Part shown: positions 55,645 to 64,000 of the stretch, piece after piece
Layout of the letters: every line of letters begins with the position of its first letter
Position numbering within the stretch: position 1 is the stretch's first letter
Source of the DNA: Gentiana macrophylla
Lineage: Eukaryota > Streptophyta > Magnoliopsida > Gentianales > Gentianaceae
Direction: 5' to 3'
Assembly (NCBI GenBank): GCA_026214975.1
Contig: CM047808.1
Coordinates: 52,802,321 to 52,866,320 of the forward strand
DNA: 64,000 bases
The notes under the pieces: generated by a model
Seen by the model: the letters and a program-made list of their open reading frames with translations, nothing else
Database searches by the model: none
Told to the model about the DNA's origin: nothing
Program-made: the position numbers and the translations under genes

Positions 55645-55773
55645 TGTATTAGATTATATTATGAATATTATTTAGTATTTTCCTATTATAGCCTTGTTGG
55701 CTCTCTATATAAACCGATTGTACACACATTATTCCTCAATGACAATTAGTTTGTTATTCAATATTATCTATCA
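55645..55773 (+). repeat. 3' LTR of copia element 3
   Basis: Starts TGTATTAG after the polypurine CTTGAGGGAG and ends ATCTATCA; followed by CTTTA. Confidence 0.92.
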
Positions 55774-55895
55774 CTTTAAAAAAACTTTACAAACACAAAA
55801 TAATATGACATCAATATAAAAGCCACTACACTAACGAAATGCAAAGGCTAAACGAAATAAAAAGTACGCCGGCAAAGCCAATCACGGAATCACCC

Positions 55896-57464
55896 TGTTA
55901 AGGCCATATTTATATGATTATTAAGGGTGTATTTCATTATTATTTTCCCCACATTTGTATAATTTACATGAGAATTAAGGGTTTAAGTGTAATTATTTAG
56001 TAAGGATGATTTTAATATGGTTATTTGCAAAATTGATTATTAATATTTGAGTTTTATTACATTTCGCAATGTTTATTTATCCTTTAGGAGGCTGAATTTC
56101 GAGTGCTAAAGAGGATAAATGAAGCTCAAGTCGAATTATTCAAGATAGAGTTGGAATTGGCTTGAAGAGAGTGGATAAAGATGAAGAAATCCGATCCCAA
56201 GCAATCCAGCCGAGCGTTCAGTCTCCGTCCAGGATGGACGAGCGTCCATAAATTCGAACGGGCGTTCAAAGGCATAAAATCAATACAGAGAGTTCAGCCG
56301 CGGTGTGAACGAGCGTTTAATCAGCGTCTGGGAATTCCAGAGTAGCGTCCAATTTGATAGACGAGCGTCCGGGGCCGACTTACCTCCAGCCGACTTAAAA
56401 CTCTATAAAAGCACCGCATTATGAAGCCTTAAACCCTAATTTTTTACACAACTCTTTCACGCATACTTTTACATAAACGCTGCGGCCAGAGAACCCTAAT
56501 TCCATAGAGATGAATTTCTCCAATCCAACAATCTTGTCTAACATGATTGTTGGCTAAAAGCCTTGCAGTGAGTCGACGGAGGAAGCTCATCAACAACAAA
56601 ACCAACTAGAGGAGTTCGATACTAGATGAGTAGTGAGTTAATTCATAGCTTTTCATTACTTTGGATCTGTTTTGTATTGTTTAATTTTTGTTGAATTAAG
56701 ATTTGATGAAACGATCTAGGTTTATTTTATGCTTGAATGATTATATGAAAGTATATTATATGAGTTCTATTTTGTTCAAAGTAATGCAATTATTCATGTT
56801 ATAAGAGATTAGGCATGGTTGATTGAGTAAAAGTTTGGAAACAATCTCGTGATTTCGTTTTGATTGCATGTTTAGTTTCTTTGAAAAGATAAACGAAACC
56901 TTAGAAATTTGATTGAAGAAATTTGATCGAGTTCGTGAAAAATCACTACTAAAAACTATGTCTTTAGATCACCATCTAGTTGGGGGTTGTTGGTTGATGG
57001 GTGGAATCTAGTTGCCTCGCTGTGTTTTCCTTTAATTGTTTTAATCAAATCGTTTAGATTAAGTTTAGTTTGTGTTCTAGTTTTATAAACCCTAATCTCC
57101 CGCTTTGTTTTCCTCGCACTTTTTTCGCTTTAATTATAGTCGACGCGCCGTCCGCAACATTGCACGCCCGTCCATTAGATTTAGTTGTCGACGCTGCTCG
57201 TTCACTTTTGTGAACGTCCGTCATCTTTCTGTTTTCTTATTTTCTGCTTGTTTTTATTCCTGTTTTAGTTTTAATTCTTAGGTTTAGGTTTTAGTTAGTT
57301 TCAACCTTAGTTTAGTGAATAATTGTGACATAATCGATATAGGTTTATACTTGAATTCGATAAACATTCATTCCCCTTAGACGACCCGTTAACATCCTTT
57401 ACTATGATCCTTATACTGGGGTGTTTGGTTTATAAATTTTAAAACTAGTTTTTACTCTTGAACA
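55896..57464 (+). repeat. 5' LTR of Athila element II
   Basis: Its end is placed by the primer-binding site eight bases on. The start is placed at TGTTAAGGCC after CACCC by analogy only. A TATA box TATAAAA at 56404-56410 and TTTACACAAC beyond mark the likely promoter. Clusters of GGACGAGCGTCC-like words at 56205-56375 and GCCCGTCC words at 57140-57225 lie within it. Confidence 0.6.
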
Positions 57465-57471
57465 AGTTTTT

Positions 57472-57488
57472 TGGCGCCGTTGTCGGGA
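57472..57488 (+). other. Primer-binding site of Athila element II (tRNA-Asp)
   Basis: TGGCGCCGTTGTCGGGA equals the Athila tRNA-Asp site with one substitution (T for C near the 3' side). Confidence 0.85.
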
Positions 57489-58136
57489 ATTTGTAACGGT
57501 TGTCGGATTCTTTTAGGTATAAAATTTTATATCGATTCTAATTTTAATTGTGAGGTCTAAATTTTAGAATTACGTTTATTTTTGTTTTCGCTTTTACCTT
57601 GTTTTATTTAATTTTATTTTCCTTCAATTATTTTTTTTTTTATTTTGATAGTTATATTAGTTTCTATAATTTTAGATTTGACTTTTTTTCGTAATTTTAG
57701 ATTAGCCTTTATTTATTTTCGTGACGTTCTTTTAGTTTCTTAATTATTTCTATTTCGCTTTTAAGTTTTAAGCCTTAGTTTTAGATTTTCAAGTCCGACG
57801 AGCGTTTAATAACTTGAACGCCCGCCCACTTCAAATCTCGCTCTCGAACGACCATTCATTTATTTGAACGAAGCGTTCATCTTCGAACTAACGCCCACTA
57901 ACACCGACGCTTGATTCACTGCTCAATCATCACTTCTTTTCTATCTTCTCTTCTCTTCTTTTCTTTTCTCCTCTAAACCATCAAACCTTTTCTAAACTCG
58001 CTCTATTCAACCCTAAGGTTGATTTTTCCTTTTCTTTCTTCCGGTTTATGCAAACGAAGTAAGAAGGACTTCGATCTTCGATCCCGAACTCGAACGATCT
58101 ATCCTAAGAAGGAGACTTCTTCCCGATCTTGACGCC
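57489..58136 (+). other. Leader region of Athila element II
   Basis: T-rich untranslated leader of about 650 bases between the primer-binding site and gag. It contains more CGAGCGTT/GCCCGCCC-type words at 57795-57900. No ORF. Confidence 0.5.
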
Positions 58137-59784
58137 ATGGCGCATCAAGATCCAATTCCAAATCCCGATCCCCAAGCTCGCTTAAATTTAATCCTCGCAA
58201 CAAATGCAAGTTCGCGCAAAGAACAACAGAATCAACAAGTCGGGCATAAATCAACAACTTCAACAATTTAGACAAAACCAAATTTTAATCAATTGAACCA
58301 GACCCTACACCCCATATCTAAATCAAGATTTTCTCGAGGGGCATAGACCTATTCGCCCTCCCGACACGGGAGGAGTGAATTTCGATCTAAAGAACGGAGT
58401 AGTTGCTCTAGTTCATAATAGCTCTTTCCATGGTATCGCTCAGAAGATCCACACGACTTCTTATCCACATTCGTATAAATCATGAAGGTGCCATTATCCT
58501 GGTGTTGATTCGAGAGATCGTAAAGTTGAAGCTATTTCCTTTTGCTTTGAAAAGGCGAAGCAAGTCGATGGTTTAAGTCGTTAGCACATCATTCCTCCAT
58601 ACTTGAATGATGTCAAAAGAGCCTTCGCTTCTCAAGTGGGTTTCACTGTGCAAGATTATGGAGATGAAATGGGAAATAGCTACTTTGAGCAACCAGAGGA
58701 TGAGATCATGGCAAAGCTTGGGAGAGATTAAATCATTGATGAGAAAGTGCCCCAATCACGGATATGACAGACATGAGTTGCTGGAACTGTTCTATAGAGG
58801 TGTCTCTCAACCTAATAGAGACTATCTTGACTCCACAGCTCATGGATCCTTCTTAGGGGGAGGTGATGAGATCGCCACAGAGTTGGTTGAGACCATCACC
58901 AAGAACAATATGTGGTCGACTCCCAAGAAGACCAATGTTGTTAAGAAAGAAGGCATCGCACGCAGCCCCGATACAAAGTCGTTGGTTGCTCGGGATGGAA
59001 TTGATAAGCAAGCAGCTGGCCAATCTTCAGACGCATTCTTCTGATCTGGGAATGCAGGTAGGAACGGAGACGACGGAAGAAGTAAATCTAATGGACAATC
59101 AAAACCAACCTTCAAACTTTAAACGTAATCGAACTACTCAGATTTTCACGACAAAAACTTCAATCAAGCCAAGTTACCACCGCCCTTCAAATTCGAATTT
59201 TGTCAACTCAAACTATCAAAGGACAGCTCCTAACTCCCAAAGGCCTCAAGGTGGATGGAACCAAACTCAAAATCATACCACCTCATGTGTCCTCAACACA
59301 AATTTGATGAGTGGTAGACATGTTGAAGACTGTCTACTAGTGTTAAAGCTATTGAGAGACAAGTTGGTCGATGGCGCACGCCAAGCAAGCAGACCTCACG
59401 GTAAACTTCCGAGTTATACCGAGAGAAACCAAAGTCGATGTGAATGCTTGCACCGCCATTACACCTCAATTGGGAGTATGGACAAGAAGAGAGTTGAATG
59501 AAGTAACGCTGAGAAGTGGTAAGAAGGCTGAATCCGGCAAGATGTCGGAACGAGTAGCCCCTCCCGACGCCATGAGTTCAGAGGGGAAATCGAAACCACA
59601 TACCAAGAAGAGCAACGATGAGGAGCTTAGTGACAATTCTTCGGAGGATGAAAATAATTCTGATGATGAGGTAAAGAAGGAAAGTCAGAAAGATGTATCC
59701 CTGACTAAGAAAAAGGAAGAAAAGTTCGTAAGATGGAAGGATAAGGAGGATGAGGCGATAAAGAATCAAGCTACTGTGGAATGA
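58137..59784 (+). pseudogene. Athila element II gag
   Basis: The start chosen is ATG 58137 (MAHQDPIPNPDPQARLNL). The frame breaks near 58270. The capsid core is seen at 58607-59044: KCPNHGYDRHELLELFYRGVSQPNRDYLDSTAHGSF, in pieces, a known Athila gag block. Then follows a Gln/Asn-rich linker (59095-59290), and a Lys/Glu/Asp-rich stretch at 59500-59784 (EELSDNSSEDENNSDDE) that joins gag to the protease. At least three frameshifts. Confidence 0.75.
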
Positions 59785-60019
59785 TAAAGCCCTTCCTTAT
59801 CCACCAAAAGGAAAGAGAAAGCCCTCACTAATGACAAGCAAGATCTTTGGAGTGAGAGGATGCTTAGAGACACTCGAGTTAGTATGCCCTTAGCCGAGGT
59901 ATTAACTGAAATGCCTAAAAGCTCTAAGTATCTAAAAGAATTCTGTGGGAGTAAGAGAAAGCTTCAGGGGATGGCTGAAGAAGTGCTACGCGAAGATTGC
60001 GCGATGGTTTCACGTAAAG

Positions 60020-60410
60020 TCGCCATTGTTTAGGTGACCTCGCGCACCTTCAATCTCATGTGAGATCAAGGCCATTTGTTCAAAAATGTCTTATGCGACT
60101 GGGGGCCTCTATTAATGTGATGCCATTAAACGATGCAAAAATCTTGGGTTAGATAAAAGGATGCGGAACGCCCTATTTCTCTTCAGATGGTAGATAAATC
60201 TAGCCGGACTGCAGCCGGTTGTGTAGCTAATGTTCTCCTTCAAGTTGAACATTTAGTCTTCCCTACCGATTGGGTTATTCTAGACTATCCACCTGATAAG
60301 GAGATGCCTCTAATTCTAGGTCGAACCTTTCTAGACACTTCTAACGCCTCATCGACTTCTCGCAAAGGACAGATTACTTCTTAGAGTCGATGACACATCC
60401 GTCACCTTCA
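60020..60410 (+). pseudogene. Athila element II protease
   Basis: FVQKCLMRLGASINVMPL at about 60080-60135 is the active-site strand; it has Arg where the catalytic Asp is expected, as read in this frame (MRLGAS against LDLGAS), so the enzyme is dead. After a frameshift, FPTDWVILDYPPDKEMPLILGRTFLDT at 60254-60336 is the second half. Confidence 0.7.
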
Positions 60411-61280
60411 CACGAGGGACAAGTCCCAAAGAACCATAATCGATGAAATATCGCTTGTCGAAGCAATTTACGAGGATGGAAAAGATGCCTACTCGATGAA
60501 GCAAGAGAGGAGTTGACAGAGATAGGTGTTTTTGAAGTCATGGACATTGAGGATCCGGTGATCGCGGACCATCTTCTAATTCATTTCAAGCCGTAGGCAT
60601 TGACGAGTCATCTTCACTCGCGCACACCGAGCTCGTTATTGAGTTAGAAGCATGGAGATGCCCAAAGAACAAACGATGATTTCAAAGAATCGAGTCATGA
60701 AGACTTCATCCCCGTGAAGAAGAAGCTCGATGGGTAGTTGGGACGAGGTAGACTTTGGAGAGAAGCTACTCATTGGGAAGTAGATGATTGGGAAGAGTCG
60801 CGTAAGAGCTTAAAGATGAAGAGTTAAGAAAATGATCGATCACAAGAAAAAGGAAGCAAGTGTTGACCGGAGGATTCGATGGATGATTTGATCCAGCACC
60901 TTCTCGGGGTTGAGCCTCGGGAAGATGAGTTATTCTTTAGTCAACCACCCAAGCTCATAAAGAGAAAGGTGGCCCGTTAAAGTCTAGTATTGAGCAACCA
61001 CTCATCGATTTAGAGCTCAAACCGCTCAAACACCTTAAGTATATCTTTCTTAAGGATGGAGATAAATTGCCTTTGATCATTTCTTCAAACTCGACTTCGA
61101 GCAAGAAGCACGGTGATAGAAGTGCTTAAAAAAGAATATCCTCGCTCGATAGCAAGTGGGTGATATCCGAGGAATCAGCCCTGATGTATGCATGCATAAA
61201 ATCCGAACGGAGGAGGAGCTAAAAGGTTAGACAACCTCGAGAGAAGGCTGAATCTGCATACGCAGGAGGTTGTCAAGAAA
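60411..61280 (+). other. Protease-RT linker of Athila element II, frames lost
   Basis: A Glu/Lys-rich connector is expected here. The six frames are all short. PLIDLELKPLKHLKYIFL-like words near 61000-61050 mark the usual approach to RT. No separate gene. Confidence 0.5.
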
Positions 61281-61283
61281 GAA

Positions 61284-61835
61284 GTGATAAAGTGGCATGA
61301 CATGGGCATCATCTATGCAATCGCCGATAGCGAGTGGGTCAGCCCTACTCAGGTTGTGCCAAAGAAGGGCGGAATCACAGTTGAAAAGAATGAAAAAGGG
61401 GAGGAAGTTGCCTTACGACTCGTGATAGGCTACAGAGTCTGTATTGACTATCGTAGACTTAATGAGGCTACTGCCAAGGACCACTTTCCCCTACCCTTCA
61501 TTGACCAGCTTATTGAACGACTGAGTGGTCATAAGTATTATTGTTTCCTTGATGGCTATTCTGGCTACTTCCAGATAGCCATTGATCCTAATGACCAAGA
61601 GAAGACAACTTTTACGTGTCCATCTGGTACTTTTGCTTTTCGCAGAATGCCATTCGGCCTATGCAATGCACCCGCGACTTTTCAACGGTGCATGTTAGCC
61701 ATTTTTTATGGACTTGTGGAGCAATGCATGGAGGTCTTCATGGATGACTTCTCAGTCTACGGTGATAGCTTTGATGAAATCTTAAAGAATCTAGATATGG
61801 TACTCCAATGGTGTGTTGAGAAAATCTGTGCTTAA
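61284..61835 (+). pseudogene. Athila element II reverse transcriptase (183 codons open)
   Basis: Carries the gypsy RT motifs in order: SEWVSPTQVVPKKGGIT, YRVCIDYRRLNEATAKDHFP, FLDGYSGYFQIAIDP, TFTCPSGTFAFRRMPFGLC, NAPATFQRCM, then VFMDDFSVYGDSF, where MDD stands for the YxDD catalytic pair. The frame is intact from the fingers through the palm, then lost at 61836 by a frameshift (CLIGKNAIF-type continuation). The best-kept part of this element, but no full polyprotein. Confidence 0.88.
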
Positions 61836-62690
61836 TCGGGAAAAATGCCATTTTCTAGTAGACAAGGAATCGCTTTTGGAAAATAAGGTGTCCCACCTGG
61901 TATTCAAGTTGATAAGGCTAAGGTCGAAGCCATTGAAAGGATGACGTACTCCTAAGACAAAGGAAAGAGGTACGAGGTTTTCTAGGTCATGTTGGCTTCT
62001 ACAAGCGTTTCATTAAAGATTTTTCTACCATCGCCAAGCCTTAATCAAATCTTTTGAAAGATGATGTAGATTTCTTGTTCGATGCGAAGTGCAAAGAAGC
62101 TTTCAATTGTCTGAAAGACAAGCTTATCAGTGCCCCTATTTTAGTTGCACCCGATCGACCAAGCCTTTCGAGTTGATGTGCGATGCTCTAATTACGCAGA
62201 GAGGCGCAGCTTTAGGTCAACGAGTTGATAAAAGGTTCAGCCCATTTATTATGCGAGCCGCACTTGAACCCGGCTCAATGCAATTATACCACAACCGAGA
62301 AGGAATTCTTAGCCGTTGTTTTTGCCATTGACAAGTTTAGAAGTTATCTTCAGGTCTCAAGTTGTTGACCGATCATGCAATTTCACGCTACCTTATGGAC
62401 AAAGCAGATGCAAAACCAAGGTTACTTTGATGGATTCTCGATTTTACAAGAGTTTGACCTTGTGATTAAAGATAAGAAATGTAGTGAGAATATTGTGGCT
62501 GATCATTTATCTCGCTTAGTAAATGAGGGTGCAGAGAATCACAATGATATAGGCATTGATTTTCCGACTGAGAAATTGATGAAGCTTGAAACGGTTAGGC
62601 CGTGGTATGTCGACTACGCCAACTATTTAGCGAGTGGTCATTTAGAGGACATGACGATCGTGAGAAGAAAAGTTCTTTCTCGATCTTAAA
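61836..62690 (+). pseudogene. Athila element II RNase H
   Basis: Continues from RT in broken frames. KPFELMCDA near 62162-62190 is the catalytic Asp-containing strand, followed by GAALGQRVDK, a YTTTEKEFLAVVF-type helix near 62286-62330 in another frame, and NIVADHLSRLVNEG at 62490-62531, which ends the domain. It would remove the RNA template during reverse transcription. Confidence 0.8.
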
Positions 62691-63850
62691 TATCTCGTGA
62701 TGGGAAGATCCTTATTTGTTCGTAGTCTATAAAGACGGATTGCTTCAAGGTGTGTTCGGAGCATGATCGCTGGGATATCCTAGAACAATGCCATAAATGG
62801 TCCTACCGAGGTCACTATGGAACACCAAGACGGTTGCAAAGATCCTTCAAGCTGGATTCTACCGCCGACTGCTTAAAGATGCGTAAGCTTTTGTAAAGGT
62901 TGTGATAGGTGCCGAGAACCGGACGGCAGAGTAGTAGGATGGAAATGCCACTTAAGCCAATTCTTGATTGCGAAGTTTTCGACGCTTGGGGCATAGATTT
63001 TATGGGACCCTTTCCATCTTCGTGTGGTAATAAATATATCCTCGTCTCAGGTCGACTATGTTTCCAAGTGGGTTGAAGCCATAGCTACCCAAACTAATGA
63101 TCATAAAGTCGTGAAGAAATTCTTGCAAAAGAATATCTTTACCGATTCGTCGTCCGAGAGCACTCATCATTAGTGATGAGGGTACCCACTTTTGCAATAC
63201 GCCGCTTGATAAAATACTTGAAAAATATGGTGTCAAACACAATGTTGGTTCACCATATCATCCCTGCACTCACTGGCCAAGTCGAGGTAAGCAACCAGAG
63301 CTTGAAAAGAATTTTAGAGAAGACCGTGAACAATAATCGATCTAATTGAGTCTTAAGTTGATGACGCGCTGTGGGCTTATCAGATCGCATTTAAAACCCC
63401 GATGGGCACGCCACCCTTCCAAATGGTCTATGGCAAAGCTTGTCATTTACCTGTCGAACTTGAACACAGAGCTTTCGGGCAATTAAATTCTTAAATTTCG
63501 ATAGCCAACTCGTGGGGAGAAACGGTTGTTACAATTGAATGAGCTCGATTTAATTCAGACTCTCAGAGCATACGAGAATGCTAAGCTTAGCAAGGAAAGA
63601 ACGAAGATACTCCATGACGCTAAGATCAAGGACCAAGAATTCAAAGTTGGTGAAATTGTTTTACTCTATAATACTAGATTTCACCTGCTTCCGGTAAACT
63701 CAAGTCTAGATGGTCCGTCCCTTTGAGATTCTCGAGATTAATCCAAGTGGAGTAATTACTTTGAACGGGTATGGTAATCAAGCTTTTAAAGTGAATGGCC
63801 ATCGACTTAAGAAATATTTTGGGCAACCAAAGGAAAAGCCTGAGACTCTT
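62691..63850 (+). pseudogene. Athila element II integrase
   Basis: Zinc-finger traces near 62790-62930 (HYG.P, then CDRCREP-like). Core: [21 protein letters not shown] near 62975-63034, [10 protein letters not shown], and HKVVKKFLQKNIF. Later [13 protein letters not shown] near 63430-63470 and, at 63526-63726, LNELDLIQTLRAYENAKLSK and FKVGEIVLLYNTR, the C-terminal DNA-binding part. Broken into many frames; joins viral cDNA to host DNA in active relatives. Confidence 0.8.
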
Positions 63851-64000
63851 TATTTCCAAAGAAGAGATGAGAGTACAGATGTTCTGATTTGTGAAGAGAT
63901 TCCATCTTATTTCTTTGAGTCAGATGATGACCTTCCTACCTCTACCTGTGAGGAACCTTCTCCTGAGACTCCTGAGCATGCTAGCCCACCTACGCCTATC
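63851..64000 (+). pseudogene. Tail of Athila element II pol, cut by the window end
   Basis: An open frame follows NGHRLKKYFGQPKEKPET and is rich in Glu, Pro and Thr (CEEPSPETPEHASPP). It is the usual acidic end of the polyprotein or the start of the next region; incomplete. Confidence 0.5.

Larger units (their letters stand above)
51746..55773 (+). mobile_element. Ty1/copia element 3, young, integrase-to-RT deleted
   Basis: The LTRs are 51746-51872 (127 bp) and 55645-55773 (129 bp). They differ by two substitutions and by loss of the first TG in the 5' copy. A 5-bp duplication CTTTA flanks it (51741-51745 and 55774-55778). The tRNA-Met primer-binding site is at 51873-51883. Near-identical LTRs mean a recent insertion, yet the interior lacks most of the integrase C-terminus and the spacer before RT (joined near 53960), so it is probably a mobilised deletion derivative or has decayed fast. 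Confidence 0.92.
55896..64000 (+). mobile_element. Athila-lineage Ty3/gypsy element II, running off the window
   Basis: The 5' LTR probably spans 55896-57464 (TGTTAAGGCC to GAACA). A tRNA-Asp primer-binding site, a long leader, gag, protease, RT, RNase H and integrase follow in order on the plus strand, and the integrase C-terminus ends in the last few hundred bases. The 3' end is outside the window. The wording of RT (MPFGLCNAPATFQRCM and FMDDFSVYG) is that of Athila-group plant gypsy elements. It differs from Athila element I in LTR sequence, so it is another family. Confidence 0.85.

Noticed and set aside
1..64000. tRNA, rRNA or snoRNA genes
   Set aside because: No cloverleaf or rRNA core was recognised. 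tRNA-like words occur only as short retrotransposon primer-binding sites.

Overview
This is a plant nuclear window, almost certainly from a flowering plant that is not a grass. The evidence is plant-specific retrotransposon lineages (Ty3/gypsy Athila and Tat, Ty1/copia, a TRIM), plant CACTA and hAT elements, AT-rich spacers, GT-AG introns, TATA-driven small secreted-protein genes, and a fragment of the symbiosis gene CYCLOPS/IPD3. Almost everything is transposable-element sequence, much of it nested and frame-broken. No rRNA, tRNA or CRISPR array was seen. A 100-base run of N at 21699-21798 marks an assembly gap.

Layout. (1) 1-13228: a rearranged Athila-type element. A second truncated Athila copy lies at its left edge, a 2.09-kb solo LTR sits in its 5' LTR (TSD TTGTA), and a 3.55-kb CACTA element sits in its 3' part (TSD TCC). 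The CACTA carries, on the minus strand, genomic exons 1-3 of a CYCLOPS/IPD3-like gene. (2) 13229-13678: a copia RNase H tail and LTR. (3) 14499-15630: an apparently intact two-exon gene for a secreted, extremely acidic Asp/Ser-repeat protein. (4) about 17256-21698: a minus-strand copia element cut by the gap. (5) 21799 to about 31229: a plus-strand Tat-lineage gypsy element with a degraded antisense ORF resembling the plant mobile domain. (6) 31866-36719: a small secreted-peptide gene whose intron holds a complete copia element (32106-36583, TSD AAATG). (7) 37146-37650: a TRIM (TSD GTATG). (8) 37730-38385: the 3' end of a disrupted minus-strand gene, broken by a 9.65-kb minus-strand Tat-lineage element (38386-48038) with its own antisense ORF. 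(9) 49123-51653: a minus-strand hAT (ZMYM1-like) transposase pseudogene. (10) 51746-55773: a young copia element (TSD CTTTA). (11) 55896-64000: a second Athila element running off the window.

The host genes are few: the acidic secreted protein, the small secreted peptide, and the broken gene near 38 kb. The most notable feature is the CACTA element as a gene-capture vehicle. Its CYCLOPS fragment keeps introns, splice sites and reading phase. It sits between a possible transposon leader exon and a transposon-derived C-terminal ORF, so it could yield a chimeric or regulatory transcript. The two Tat elements each carry a different captured ORF on the antisense strand between integrase and the 3' LTR.
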